The position numbers and the translations under genes are program-made. Shown piece by piece: positions 41,877 through 51,946 of a stretch of 64,000 nt of DNA (the stretch's first letter is position 1; each line of letters starts with the position of its first letter). The notes beneath the pieces were generated by a model, which saw nothing but the letters and a program-made list of their open reading frames with translations, was not told the origin of the DNA and did not search any database. The DNA is from Phycisphaerales bacterium (GTDB lineage: Bacteria > Planctomycetota > Phycisphaerae > Phycisphaerales > SM1A02), in the NCBI GenBank assembly GCA_029242715.1, contig JAQWTL010000032.1, positions 1-64,000 of the forward strand. Reading direction: 5' to 3'.

Positions 41877-44800
41877 TCAGCTGCAGCCCATTGAATTGCC
41901 GCAGTTCATGCACTTGTAACAGGTGCCATTTCGCACCGTGATCGATCCGCAGACATCGCAAGGCGGCGCGTCACCCATGAGCGTTGCCGTGGACATGCTC
42001 AAGCCGTCCTTGGCTTCCGTTGCATCCTGCGGGGATGCTTCCGGGTTCATGGTTTCCTTGTCGCCCTGCAGAACCATCGCCGATGGTTCTGCGATCTTCT
42101 CCGTGTCGCCGGATGTGGATGTTGAAGGCTGTCCAAAGACATCGCCTGTCTTCACCCGGTCGGAACGGCCCTCGATGCCAATCGTGTCGTCCTCGGTCAG
42201 TCGCCGGCCAGCAGTCATCGAGTTCGACTGGCCATCCGTTGCCTCCGAACGTGTCCGTGAGCATGCATCGTCCTCCTTGACTTGCAACTCGTCGTTGACA
42301 TTTGTGTTTCTTGAAGCGGTTTCCCGAGTCCGGGAGGTTCCCGGTCGTTTCGGGGCATTGGCTTCCCTGAATCCCGGCACGAATTCCATGCCGAGCCATC
42401 GGAAGATGTAGTCCACAAGGCTTTTTGCAAACGGGATTTCCCGGTTGGTCGTCATGCCCTGGGGTTCGAATCGTTGGTGAGCGAATTTCGTAACCAGGCT
42501 TTCCACCGGAACGCCGTACTGCAGGGCAACGCTGATTGCGGTTCCGAGGCTGTCCATGAGCCCGCCGATTGTCGAGCCTTCCTTGGACATGGTGATGAAG
42601 AGCTCGCCTGGCGAACGGTCGTCATACATGCCGACCGTGAGATAGCCCTCATGTCCGGCGACGTTGAAGTGGTGTGTGATGCTTCGACGCGTATCGGGCA
42701 GGCGTCGCCGCATCGGCCGCTCAATGATCCGCTCGACGATACGTTCGACGTAATTGACTTCGGTGCCATCGCCTTTCGCGGTCACGGATGCAGCCTTTAT
42801 GACGTCTTCGCCGACTTCTTCGTGTGCGGCGGCGATGTCATCGGCATCATCCTCTTCCTCGAGCATGTCCTCATCGGTCTTGGTGTTGAGTGGTTGTGAC
42901 AGTTTGCAGCCATCGCGATAAAGGGCATTCGCCTTCAGGCCCAGCTCCCAGGAGAGTTGGTAGGCGTCGGCAATCGCTTCTTCATCAGCCTCGTTGGGGA
43001 GGTTGATCGTCTTGGATATGGCACCCGAGATGAAGGGCTGTGCAGCCGCCATCATGCGGATGTGGCCGGTCGGGGCAATGAAACGTTTTCCAGTCGGGCC
43101 ACACGTGTTGGCACAATCGAAGACGGGCAGGTGCTCATCCTTGAGGCCTGGAGCCTGTTCGATGGTCTGTGTTCCACAGATGAGTGTATTGAGGTTGCGA
43201 ATGACATCGTTGTTGAGACCGAGTACTTTCAGGCCGTTGAAGCCGCCCTCGGCTCGAGCAGCCTCGATGTCAGTGACTCCGCAGGCTTTCAGTACCTCTT
43301 CGGGCATGTTCCATGCCGTGAAGGCATAGGCCAGATCAAATACCGTCGGGAGTTGATTCATGACTTCGGAAAGATCCGTGGCGGAGTATCCCTTGTCAGC
43401 AAGGAAGTCGCGGAAGGTGTCATGCGGTCCTTCCCAGCAATCCGGCATCGGGACGTCCAGTTCCAGAGCACCCATGACCCAGTTGAGGATTCTTGCGGTT
43501 TCCTCTTCGGAGTAACCAAGGGCCAGAAGAGCTGGTCGCAGCGATTGGTTCGCGATCTTGAAGTATCCGCCACCAGCGAGCTTCTTGAACTTCGTGAGGG
43601 CGAAGTCGGGCTCGACACCGGTGGTGTCACAGTCCATGAGAAGGCCAATCGTTCCGGTTGGGGCAATCACAGTTACCTGTGCGTTGCGATAGCCGTGTGA
43701 TTCACCAAGTTCAACAGCTTCGTCCCAAGTTCCCATGGCGCGAGTGGACAACTCGTTTGCATTGGAGATCAGCACTGATTCGCTGTTGAGCAGGCGGTGG
43801 TTGATCGGGACTGGTGGGATGTCAAGTGATTCCCATGTCGTTGCATCACGCGGTTCGCCATGGGCAGCACGCTTGTGGTTGCGGAGAACACGAAGCATCG
43901 AGTCCGCGTTCTCATCGTAGCCCGGGAAGGGGCCGTGCTCGGCGGACATCCGTGCGCTCATGCTGTAGGAGCGACCGGTCAGGATTGCACTCAAGGAACC
44001 ACAAAGGGCTCGCGATTCCTCGGAGTCATAGGGGATGCCAGCTTGCATGAGCATGGCGCCGAGATTGGCATATCCCAACCCCAGAGTGCGATAGCGATAG
44101 CTCTTCTCAGCAATTGACTGTGAGGGGAATGCCGCCATCAGAACGGAGATCTCAAGGACGATGGTCCACATGTCGATCGCGTGCTCGAAGCCTTCCACAT
44201 CGAAGGTGCGTTTGCTGGAGTCATAGAACTTCAGCAGGTTGATCGAGGCGAGGTTGCAGGCGGTGTCATCCAGGAACATGTACTCGCTGCACGGATTGGA
44301 GGCATTGATGCGGCCACTTTCCGGGCAGGTATGCCACTGGTTGATCGTGGTGTCGAACTGCAGGCCGGGGTCGGCACATTGCCAGGCAGCCCGACAGATC
44401 TGATCCCACAGGCCGCGGGCACTGGTTTCCTTGGCAACGCTACCGTCGGTTCGGTTGATCAGTTCCCATGGGCGATCCTGTTCGACCGCATCCATGAAGT
44501 CATTGGTCAGCCTGACCGAGTTGTTGGAATTCTGTCCACTGACGGTCTGATAGGCCTCACCATTGAAGTCATAGTCGAGTTTGAGTCCCAACTCTTCGGC
44601 AAGGGCCTGCTGTGGTTTGCTCAGTGTCTTCATGCCCTCGACCAGGGCGGCAACCTTGATCTCTTCGCGGACCTTCCAGTTCACGAAGGATTCGATATCC
44701 GGGTGATCGGCATCCAGGCACACCATCTTGGCGGCTCGCCGAGTTGTGCCGCCGGACTTGATGGCGCCTGCGGCCCGATCACCGATCTTCAAGAAGCTCA

Positions 44801-45515
44801 TCAGGCCGGAACTGCGTCCACCTCCTGACAGTGGTTCTTCTTCGCCCCGGATGGAGGAAAAGTTTGTTCCAGTTCCCGAGCCGTACTTGAACAGGCGTGC
44901 TTCGCGTGTCCAGAGATCCATGATGCCGCCAGGTTTGACCAGATCATCATTCACTTCCTGAATGAAGCAGGCATGTGGCTGAGGATGTGAGTAGGCGTCC
45001 TGGGCCAGCATGGCCTTGCCTGAGGTGGGGTCGTTGACGAAGTGGCCCTGTGGTGGTCCCGAGATTCCATAGGCCCAATGCAGTCCGGTGTTGAACCACT
45101 GCGGGCTGTTGGGAGCGGAGACCTGGTGGATCATCATCCAGCAGAGCTCGTCATAGAACGCTTCAGCGTCTGCTGGTGTATCGAAGTATCCGTGCTTTTC
45201 GCCCCAGGCACGCCAGCAACCAGCCAGGCGATGGATGACCTGGCGGGCCGATCGTTCCGGGCCCGTCTGGATTTCGCCTGCCTCATCGCGAAGCGGTGTG
45301 CCCTCTTCATCAAACTGGGGCACGCCTGCCTTGCGGAAGTACTTGCTGACCATGATGTCCGTGGCCAGCTGGCTCCAGTTCTTGGGAATCCAGGCATCGG
45401 TCATCTCGAAGACGAGTGATCCGTCTGCATTGGTGATTCTGCTTGACCGTCGTTCCCAGTCAACGGTCGTGAATACGTCTTGTTCAGGTGTCGTGAATCG
45501 GCGAGTGATCTGCAT
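41877..45515 (-). CDS. nrdJ: Adenosylcobalamin-dependent ribonucleotide reductase (class II)
   Basis: This 1212-aa enzyme reduces ribonucleotides to deoxyribonucleotides without oxygen dependence. It carries NSPQWFNTGLHW, the conserved NPCSEYMFLDDTACNLASIN stretch and TGTIGLLMDCDTTGVEPDFA. The C-terminus has the class II zinc ribbon PPCDVCGSITVRNG then TCYKCMNCGNSMGCS. Between them is a low-complexity, Ser/Thr/Glu-rich linker of about 120 residues, longer than usual. It lies 84 bp downstream of dcd, on the same strand, so the two probably share a transcript for DNA precursor supply. It depends on cobalamin, which fits the B12-type gene elsewhere in the window. Confidence 0.97.
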   Translation of the reverse strand: MQITRRFTTPEQDVFTTVDWERRSSRITNADGSLVFEMTDAWIPKNWSQLATDIMVSKYFRKAGVPQFDEEGTPLRDEAGEIQTGPERSARQVIHRLAGCWRAWGEKHGYFDTPADAEAFYDELCWMMIHQVSAPNSPQWFNTGLHWAYGISGPPQGHFVNDPTSGKAMLAQDAYSHPQPHACFIQEVNDDLVKPGGIMDLWTREARLFKYGSGTGTNFSSIRGEEEPLSGGGRSSGLMSFLKIGDRAAGAIKSGGTTRRAAKMVCLDADHPDIESFVNWKVREEIKVAALVEGMKTLSKPQQALAEELGLKLDYDFNGEAYQTVSGQNSNNSVRLTNDFMDAVEQDRPWELINRTDGSVAKETSARGLWDQICRAAWQCADPGLQFDTTINQWHTCPESGRINASNPCSEYMFLDDTACNLASINLLKFYDSSKRTFDVEGFEHAIDMWTIVLEISVLMAAFPSQSIAEKSYRYRTLGLGYANLGAMLMQAGIPYDSEESRALCGSLSAILTGRSYSMSARMSAEHGPFPGYDENADSMLRVLRNHKRAAHGEPRDATTWESLDIPPVPINHRLLNSESVLISNANELSTRAMGTWDEAVELGESHGYRNAQVTVIAPTGTIGLLMDCDTTGVEPDFALTKFKKLAGGGYFKIANQSLRPALLALGYSEEETARILNWVMGALELDVPMPDCWEGPHDTFRDFLADKGYSATDLSEVMNQLPTVFDLAYAFTAWNMPEEVLKACGVTDIEAARAEGGFNGLKVLGLNNDVIRNLNTLICGTQTIEQAPGLKDEHLPVFDCANTCGPTGKRFIAPTGHIRMMAAAQPFISGAISKTINLPNEADEEAIADAYQLSWELGLKANALYRDGCKLSQPLNTKTDEDMLEEEDDADDIAAAHEEVGEDVIKAASVTAKGDGTEVNYVERIVERIIERPMRRRLPDTRRSITHHFNVAGHEGYLTVGMYDDRSPGELFITMSKEGSTIGGLMDSLGTAISVALQYGVPVESLVTKFAHQRFEPQGMTTNREIPFAKSLVDYIFRWLGMEFVPGFREANAPKRPGTSRTRETASRNTNVNDELQVKEDDACSRTRSEATDGQSNSMTAGRRLTEDDTIGIEGRSDRVKTGDVFGQPSTSTSGDTEKIAEPSAMVLQGDKETMNPEASPQDATEAKDGLSMSTATLMGDAPPCDVCGSITVRNGTCYKCMNCGNSMGCS

Positions 45516-45599
45516 GTCGTGTTCTGGCCTTCCGTGGCGCTTCTCAATCCGTGTACTTCTGTCCGATGTGATTGTCCGTAGACGCTGTTTTCCAGGTGC

Positions 45600-46172
45600 T
45601 CAGTCGAGCATCTTTGGAAGGGTCAGCCCTTCCTGATCCTGGTACTTGCCGCGTCTATCCGCGTAACTCGTTCGACAAGTCCTGTCTGCCTTGAGGAAGA
45701 TCATCTGCGCAATTCCCTCATTGGCATAGACCTTCGCAGGCAGTGGGGTGGTGTTGCTGATCTCAAGGGTGACCTTGCCTCGCCACTCTGGTTCCAGCGG
45801 TGTGACATTCACGACCAGCCCACAGCGTGCATAGGTGCTCTTGCCGACGCAGATGGCCAGGACGTCACGAGGAATTTCAATCCACTCGACGGTCTCAGCC
45901 AAGGCAAAGCTGTTGGGTGGAATGATCACGTGATCGACGCCGTTTGCGTCCGTGTCAACTTCGAGAAAGAGGTCGTCGGTGAACCGCTTGGGGTCCACAA
46001 CCGCCACGCCACCCGAAGTTGTGTTCGTGAAAATCTTGAATCGCGCACCTACGCGAACGTCATAGCCGTAACTTGAAACGCCGAAGGACACCACGCCTTC
46101 ACCACATTGCGTTTCTTGCTTCGGCTCGATGTGGATGTCATCGAGGATCTGTTGATCGCAAAGTACCGTCAC
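45600..46172 (-). CDS. dcd: dCTP deaminase
   Basis: This 190-aa enzyme converts dCTP to dUTP for dTMP synthesis. The family motifs are [51 protein letters not shown] and [12 protein letters not shown] (with the catalytic Glu). The length and lack of a bifunctional dUTPase insertion favour the monofunctional type. The start is GTG at 46172, preceded by GGAGGGAGAAAAAG. The gene is followed by nrdJ and diverges from uvrD/pcrA. Confidence 0.96.
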   Translation of the reverse strand: MTVLCDQQILDDIHIEPKQETQCGEGVVSFGVSSYGYDVRVGARFKIFTNTTSGGVAVVDPKRFTDDLFLEVDTDANGVDHVIIPPNSFALAETVEWIEIPRDVLAICVGKSTYARCGLVVNVTPLEPEWRGKVTLEISNTTPLPAKVYANEGIAQMIFLKADRTCRTSYADRRGKYQDQEGLTLPKMLD

Positions 46173-46660
46173 CTTTTTCTCCCTCCATGCACGACGCGTT
46201 CGTCGTTCGTTGCCTTCGTAGCTCGTTCACCACCATTGTTTGGGCAGTGGTCCATCTCGGCAGTCGTTGCATGCAACAGGTTTCACTTGTCGAGTGAAAC
46301 CAAATCGGAATTCGAATTGCACGCAGGTCTGTTGATCCACGACTGCTCCAATAGCCAGGCATCGCCCCCCCCCTGTGGAGGCCAGGAATTCCAGCGAGGC
46401 CGCTCGCTGGCCTGTAAACCCCGGTCGCCCTTACAGGGGTCGTATCGTACTACTACATCTTGTGGCTGCAAGAAAGCCACCCACACAATCTTGTGATTCT
46501 GTTCGATTGGGTGTGTAAGACCCCTACGAGGAGGACTTTAAGGCCGTATTTCCAATGCCTCAACCTGTCACTTGGTTGGTGGAAAACCTGTCTCATGACC
46601 CTTTGAGGGGGTATTTTGAGTGAATTTCGGCTCATTTGAACCGGCCTGATACCATCCAGA
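46173..46660. other. Divergent promoter region of dcd and the UvrD-like helicase, with hairpins
   Basis: This 488-bp stretch has no convincing coding frame. It contains two adjacent palindromes: GTTGCATGCAAC (46266-46277, perfect) and GGTTTCACT/AGTGAAACC (46279-46301, 9-bp stem with 5-nt loop). There is a C9 tract near 46366, a strong hairpin CCAGCGAG/CTCGCTGG (46391-46410) and CCTGTAA/TTACAGG (46411-46437). They may be operators or leader structures for either gene. No NrdR box was found. Confidence 0.5.
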
Positions 46661-48883
46661 GTGATGATGGATGCACGGACGCAACTACTGGAAGGGCTTA
46701 CCGACGCCCAATTAGAGGCGGTTTCAGCCCATGAGGGGCCATTGTTGGTCCTGGCAGGCCCTGGATCAGGCAAGACGATGGTGGTGACTCGCCGCATCGC
46801 CCACCTGGTGGCTTCCGGTGTTGATCCCTCCAGCATCCTTGCATTGACCTTCACGAACAAGGCTGCAGCTCAGATGCGAGAACGCGTTTCATCCCTGCTG
46901 GGTGAAACGATGACGGGATTGATGCAGGTCAGCACCTTCCATGCGTTCTGCGCACGACAGTTGCGCATCTGGTCCACCGCCGCAGGTGTGTCACAGAACT
47001 ATTCCATATGGGATAGCGCCGATCAACGTGATGCAGTCAAACGCGCCATCGTGGATGCAGGCTTGAGTACATCCAACTGGCCGCCGGCGGCCGTTCTCTC
47101 AACGATTTCCGGCGCCAAGAACAAGTTGATGGATGCTGCAGCATTCGAACAGGACGCGATGGATTTCAATGATCGCACGGTCGCGAAGATCTACTCGCGT
47201 TATGAAACGTTGCTGCGTGACAATGACGCCATGGATTTTGATGATCTTCTGGGGCACGTTGCCCGTCTTCTGCGGGATGATGAGACCATCCGGTCAGCGG
47301 CGCAACGGAGATGGCAGTACATCCTTGTTGATGAATACCAGGACACGAACTACGCGCAGTTCATCATTGCCTCCGGGCTCGCTCAATCACATCGCAACAT
47401 CTGTGTCGTCGGTGATCCTGACCAGTCGATCTACCGTTGGCGCGGTGCGGACATCCGCAATATTCTCGATTTCGAAGCTCATTATCCTGAAGCACGGGTT
47501 GTTCCACTCGGCCGGAATTTTCGCAGCACCGGCCATATCGTCAAGGCAGCTTCGGGTCTGGTTTCACACAACGAATCCCATCGTCACAAGGATCTTCATA
47601 CCGAACTTGATGATGGTTCACCGGTCACGATCCGTACCTGCATGGATGAACATGCCGAAGCCGAGGCGATCGTGGGGCATTTCCGCTCTGCGGCAGAGGA
47701 CGGAAAGGCCTGGCGGGAAATGGCGGTGCTCTACCGCGTCAACAGTCTCAGCCGTGTCCTGGAAGATGCTTTTCGGCATGCCAGTGTTCCCTATGCCGTG
47801 GCTCGAGGGACCGCGTTCTATGAACGCCGGGAAATCAAGGATGCTCTGGGATACCTGAGACTGCTCCTGAATCCCAATGACGACATCGCATTGCGTCGGA
47901 TCATCAATGTGCCGACCCGCGGCATCGGGAAGACCACGATGGATCGAATGGAGACCCATGCGAAAGCCAATGGTCAACGTCTTGGGGAGGTCATGCGCCG
48001 CATCAGTTCGGTTCCGGAAGTGACGGACCGGGCTCGCAAGGCAGTGGGGCGTTTCGTCACGATGATTGATGGTTGGATTGCGGAAATGTCCGGAGGGATG
48101 CTTGGCCTTGATCTGGCGGATCTCGTGTCCATGGTTCTGCGGGATTCGGGTCTCGAATCCTCGATGGTGGATGCGGATGATGGGGAGGATCGAGTAGAAA
48201 ACCTCTCAGAACTTGTCAGTGCTGCTGCGGACCTCATCATCGAGCCCGGAGAAGATGGTTCGCTTCCCGACTTGAGGGGCCAATTGGCCGCCTGGCTTGA
48301 ATCCATTGCACTTGTGAGTGATTCTGATGCCATCGATCCCGAATCCGGGGTTGTGACACTGATGACATTGCATGCAGCCAAGGGATTGGAATTTGATGTT
48401 GTTGCCATCGCCGGGCTGGAGCAGGGAATGCTTCCACATTCCCGTTCCTTCAATGAACCGGATTCGATGGAAGAAGAGAGGCGGTTGTGTTACGTCGGCA
48501 TGACAAGGGCTCGACGTGACCTCCTGATGACACGGGCCATGACACGAACACACCGTGGTCTTCGCGATCGCACCATGGTGAGTGAATTCATTGATGAGAT
48601 CCCACCGGATCATGTTGCCTGCGAACTGCCCAAGCCGTCCTGGGGAAGCTCCATGGACTCTGGTGAAGGGCACTTGTTGCGTGGAGATCCCGAGTCGGTC
48701 TTCAAACTGGGTGACCAGGTGGAGCACCCTCGCTTCGGGCTGGGGAAAATTCAGCGATTGATGTCCAGGCCACGCGGGCTGACGGCAACCATCGACTTCG
48801 ATGAATATGGCCCTCGCACCTTGCTGGTTGCCCATGCCGGATTGCAGCGTCTGGGCGGTGATCTTGAGGACTCTCCTTGTTGA
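46661..48883 (+). CDS. UvrD/PcrA-type SF1 DNA helicase
   Basis: This 740-aa superfamily 1A helicase has Walker A AGPGSGKTMVVTRRI (about 32-46), motif Ia TFTNKAAAQMRERV, motif II ILVDEYQDTNYAQF, motif III GDPDQSIYRWRGADI, motif IV RNFRSTGHIV, motif V VTLMTLHAAKGLEFD and motif VI YVGMTRARRDLLM. The C-terminal Tudor-like fold found in PcrA/UvrD is present (DQVEHPRFGLGKIQRLMSRP). It unwinds DNA in mismatch and nucleotide excision repair. The first ATG is at 46661; an ATG two codons later is an equally good start. PcrA and UvrD cannot be separated by inspection. Confidence 0.94.
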   Translation: MMMDARTQLLEGLTDAQLEAVSAHEGPLLVLAGPGSGKTMVVTRRIAHLVASGVDPSSILALTFTNKAAAQMRERVSSLLGETMTGLMQVSTFHAFCARQLRIWSTAAGVSQNYSIWDSADQRDAVKRAIVDAGLSTSNWPPAAVLSTISGAKNKLMDAAAFEQDAMDFNDRTVAKIYSRYETLLRDNDAMDFDDLLGHVARLLRDDETIRSAAQRRWQYILVDEYQDTNYAQFIIASGLAQSHRNICVVGDPDQSIYRWRGADIRNILDFEAHYPEARVVPLGRNFRSTGHIVKAASGLVSHNESHRHKDLHTELDDGSPVTIRTCMDEHAEAEAIVGHFRSAAEDGKAWREMAVLYRVNSLSRVLEDAFRHASVPYAVARGTAFYERREIKDALGYLRLLLNPNDDIALRRIINVPTRGIGKTTMDRMETHAKANGQRLGEVMRRISSVPEVTDRARKAVGRFVTMIDGWIAEMSGGMLGLDLADLVSMVLRDSGLESSMVDADDGEDRVENLSELVSAAADLIIEPGEDGSLPDLRGQLAAWLESIALVSDSDAIDPESGVVTLMTLHAAKGLEFDVVAIAGLEQGMLPHSRSFNEPDSMEEERRLCYVGMTRARRDLLMTRAMTRTHRGLRDRTMVSEFIDEIPPDHVACELPKPSWGSSMDSGEGHLLRGDPESVFKLGDQVEHPRFGLGKIQRLMSRPRGLTATIDFDEYGPRTLLVAHAGLQRLGGDLEDSPC

Positions 48884-48905
48884 CGGTGCTTGAAGGGAGT
48901 TGCCC

Positions 48906-49967
48906 ATGACCCCGAGCAAGTTGATCATTGACCATTGCCTTCAGGAGGGCTTTGCAGCTGCAGGTGTTGCCGCGGCCTGCTCCAGCAAACAGGCTGGCGA
49001 ACTGCATGCCTGGTTGCAAGAGGGGCGTCATGGGGAAATGAATTGGCTCGCTGAAAACGTCGAGGTCCGTACGGATCCACGCGTTCTGTTGCCTGGTGCG
49101 CGGAGCGTCATCGTTGTTGCAGATCGTTATGAAGGCAGTCCGGATGTCGATCTGCCGGATGGGGCAGGCCGGATTGCACGTTATGCACGAGGTCGTGATT
49201 ACCACGTCCACATGAAGAAGCGTTTGCACCGGGTAGCCGATGCACTCGCCCGTCAGTTTCCCGATGAGACCTTCCGGGCCTGCGTGGATACCGCGCCCAT
49301 CCTGGAACGTGAGGTTGGGGTAGCCGCTGGACTCGGAGCGATTGGCAAACACACCTTGCTCATCGAGCCATCGATCGGTTCCTGGTTGCTGCTGGGTGAA
49401 ATAGTGACGACCCTTGAGGCTGAGGCGACCGGCACAGGCAAGCCTCTGGACCCTTGTGGCACATGTACTCGATGCATAGAGGCCTGTCCTACGGACGCCA
49501 TCACGCCATGGTCGGTTGATGCCACTCGGTGCATCAGCTATCTCACCATCGAGCACCGTTCCGACATCGATCCTGCATTCCATTCAGGAATAGGGGACTG
49601 GCTCTTTGGCTGCGATATCTGTCAGGAGGTCTGTCCACACAATCAACCAACAACGCTGACCAGTTCTGCATCGACTCATGAAGCCTATGCGCCTCGTCCA
49701 ATTGGTCGAGATGACACAGGGGCTTCATTTGACGTTCGAGAGGTTCTGGACTGGACCGAGGACGATCGCCGGAAAGCCTTTACGACTTCATCGATGAAAC
49801 GAGCCAAGTTGGACATGATCCGGCGCAATGCGGTCATCGTGGCGGGCAACTACCTCAAGAAGCAGGATGACCCATCACTTCGCAAGCGTTTGGAAGCTAT
49901 TGCTGGGGATGCTTCTGAAATGGAACTTGTGAGACAGGCTGCGATCGAGGTCACCCGCCCATCATGA
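48906..49967 (+). CDS. queG: Epoxyqueuosine reductase QueG
   Basis: QueG (353 aa) reduces epoxyqueuosine to queuosine in the wobble base of tRNAs, using cobalamin and two [4Fe-4S] clusters. Visible features are GRHGEMNWLAENVEVRTDPR (about 39-58), the ferredoxin-like CGTCTRCIEACPTDAI and CDICQEVCPHNQ, and the C-terminal HEAT-like helices. I chose the ATG at 48906, not the TTG at 48900, because GGGAG is six bases upstream. It starts 22 bp after the helicase. Its last 17 bases overlap the end of the opposite-strand gene. Confidence 0.95.
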   Translation: MTPSKLIIDHCLQEGFAAAGVAAACSSKQAGELHAWLQEGRHGEMNWLAENVEVRTDPRVLLPGARSVIVVADRYEGSPDVDLPDGAGRIARYARGRDYHVHMKKRLHRVADALARQFPDETFRACVDTAPILEREVGVAAGLGAIGKHTLLIEPSIGSWLLLGEIVTTLEAEATGTGKPLDPCGTCTRCIEACPTDAITPWSVDATRCISYLTIEHRSDIDPAFHSGIGDWLFGCDICQEVCPHNQPTTLTSSASTHEAYAPRPIGRDDTGASFDVREVLDWTEDDRRKAFTTSSMKRAKLDMIRRNAVIVAGNYLKKQDDPSLRKRLEAIAGDASEMELVRQAAIEVTRPS

Positions 49968-51873
49968 TTTTCATGATGGGTTGGAGTGCAGCATCAAGCT
50001 GAGCCTGGTCTGAAATCTGGCCAGACTTGATCTGTTCAAGTACCGAACTGGCGATCTTCAGAAGATTCGAGGCATTCGGTAGTTGACTGGCTTGCGCCAT
50101 AGGGGCGTTGTCACCATCGAAGAACCACTTTCCATTGACCTTCATCAGTGGCATGTTCATGTCCATGCCCATCATCGAAATGTCGATGCTTCCAGAGTCG
50201 CCAGATTCAGTTGGTGTCGAGTAGGTGGCACTGGCCATCATCTTGCTCATCTCACCAGCCTGGGCAAGCATGGCAAGGGGGCCACTGAGCGTGCCACCGA
50301 AGGCCTGGGCAGCCTGAGCGATCTCCACTGCTTTGAGGCCAAACATGGCTGAATCTTTGGCATTCTCCGCAGTTGACGAGTCGCGGTAGTAAGCACTGTC
50401 GATCTGGAACTGGGTCATCTGCTCAAGATCACCACTACTCATCACCTTCTTCATCGCATCAACAAGTGCTTGTGGTGAGTCATAGCCACCGCTGGGCGCA
50501 TTGCCTGTATCAGTGCTCACACTGCTTGAGTCTGGAGCGGAAGGCGCAGCGGGTTCGGCAGTATTGGTCTGGGCGGGGGCCTCTTTGCCGGATATGAGTG
50601 CCTTTGAAGCTTCCAGATGTGATCGGGTCGAATCGCTGGTTGATGAACGGGCGCCGGAAGACAGGGCGGCATCGATATCCTGGGTGACTTTCTGCGCCAA
50701 GGTGTTCCGTTGATTTCCGGCTTTCTGGGCTTCCAGTAGCCAGGCTTCACGATTGCCAAGATCGACATTGCTGGCCAGGACATCAAGCAGGCGGATCCAC
50801 TCATCGAGGCCGCGAATATGCATCATTCCAAGATCGGCCTGGGCGAGTTCGATTCTGGCCTGCAGGAGGGATTGTTCCTGTTTGGCCAGTCGACCAACAC
50901 CATTTCGCCCGGACTTGCGGGCATTGGACTGAGCTTGCTGGAGCAGGCCTGCAATCTTCTCGTAGTCACTTTTCAGTTTCCCGGTCACCTTCTCGGAAAC
51001 ATCCTTGCTCAACTGAGTCAGTTGAGCATCCATGTCACGGAGAGCATCACGGGCATTGGAGGCGGATTGAGCCGTTTGCCGTGCTGTTTCCTGAAGTGAA
51101 TCATGTGCGGCGTCAATCTCTGCAAGCATCCCTTCCAGGTCTGCCTGAGACTTCTCAAGCATGTCCTTGGCCGGGCGGTGAATGATGTCAAGGGCAAGTT
51201 CCTTGCGCATCATCTCGGCTTCGATTCTGTCAGACTCCCGTTCAAGTTCAATTGCCTGCTCAATGATCGGGTAACGCTTCATCGGGGTGGTCAGGCTCGC
51301 TTCTTCACGAAGTCTGTCGGCCTGCCTTCTGAGACGAAGAACATCTTCAGAAGCAGCATTGAGTTGTTCAACGGCGGCGATGACAGGAGAGTCAATCTGC
51401 GAGGCCTGTTGGCGTACCTGCTCGGCCTGGGATCGGATCTGTTCTCGACGATCACTGAGTTGAGCAACATTAGTCGTCGTGTTGAGCTGTTCACGAGCGG
51501 TTGCAAAGGCTGACATGTGAGCGGCAGCATCTGCCATGGATCGCAGCCTGAGCAAATCATGACGAATGGAAACATCCATCATTTCGAGCTTGCCCATCTC
51601 AATAACAGCAATGTGAAACTGGATGGAAGCAAGCAGGCGATCACGGGTGGAGGTCTGCTCTGGTGTGCCTCCCTGCATTCCCTTGAGTTTCCTGACGACC
51701 TTTTCAAGTGCTACCTGATCCGAACCAGCAAGGAAGGCGTCATCGGCTGCCTTCAGCAGTGATTGTGAGATCTCCGAGCGGGTAGCCGCATCGGCATCGT
51801 TGCAGGCCGTCTGCACCAGACAACTGAGGGTCAACAGGCCAACGGCAATTAGTCGTACAAAGAGGGAATTCAT
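49951..51873 (-). CDS. Coiled-coil putative lipoprotein (640 aa), unknown family
   Basis: The N-terminus (SLFVRLIAVGLLTLSCLVQT then AC) is a signal with a possible lipidation Cys, though Gln is at -3. The body is almost all helical with coiled-coil runs (QAEQVRQQASQIDSPVIAAV; RRQADRLREEAS; ERESDRIEAEMMRKELALDI; ALRDMDAQLTQLSKDVSEKV), a Ser/Thr/Pro linker at about 455-500 and a smaller folded C-terminal part (YDSPQALVDAMKKVMSSGDL). I chose the ATG at 51873 because GAGGAG lies a few bases upstream. It is last in a minus-strand series after glutamate dehydrogenase and the CX4CH gene. The gene overlaps queG tail to tail by 17 bp. Confidence 0.75.
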   Translation of the reverse strand: MNSLFVRLIAVGLLTLSCLVQTACNDADAATRSEISQSLLKAADDAFLAGSDQVALEKVVRKLKGMQGGTPEQTSTRDRLLASIQFHIAVIEMGKLEMMDVSIRHDLLRLRSMADAAAHMSAFATAREQLNTTTNVAQLSDRREQIRSQAEQVRQQASQIDSPVIAAVEQLNAASEDVLRLRRQADRLREEASLTTPMKRYPIIEQAIELERESDRIEAEMMRKELALDIIHRPAKDMLEKSQADLEGMLAEIDAAHDSLQETARQTAQSASNARDALRDMDAQLTQLSKDVSEKVTGKLKSDYEKIAGLLQQAQSNARKSGRNGVGRLAKQEQSLLQARIELAQADLGMMHIRGLDEWIRLLDVLASNVDLGNREAWLLEAQKAGNQRNTLAQKVTQDIDAALSSGARSSTSDSTRSHLEASKALISGKEAPAQTNTAEPAAPSAPDSSSVSTDTGNAPSGGYDSPQALVDAMKKVMSSGDLEQMTQFQIDSAYYRDSSTAENAKDSAMFGLKAVEIAQAAQAFGGTLSGPLAMLAQAGEMSKMMASATYSTPTESGDSGSIDISMMGMDMNMPLMKVNGKWFFDGDNAPMAQASQLPNASNLLKIASSVLEQIKSGQISDQAQLDAALQPIMKIMMGG

Positions 51874-51946
51874 GGGTACTCCTCGCATGGGGTCGAGCCG
51901 GGGAGTGTATCCGATGGGCCTCATTCGACGCCCTCCAGCCCGCGAG

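Noticed and set aside
46173-46660. NrdR boxes ahead of dcd-nrdJ
   Set aside because: The closest match (ACACAATCTTGTGATT near 46483) fails at the central positions and at the right arm.
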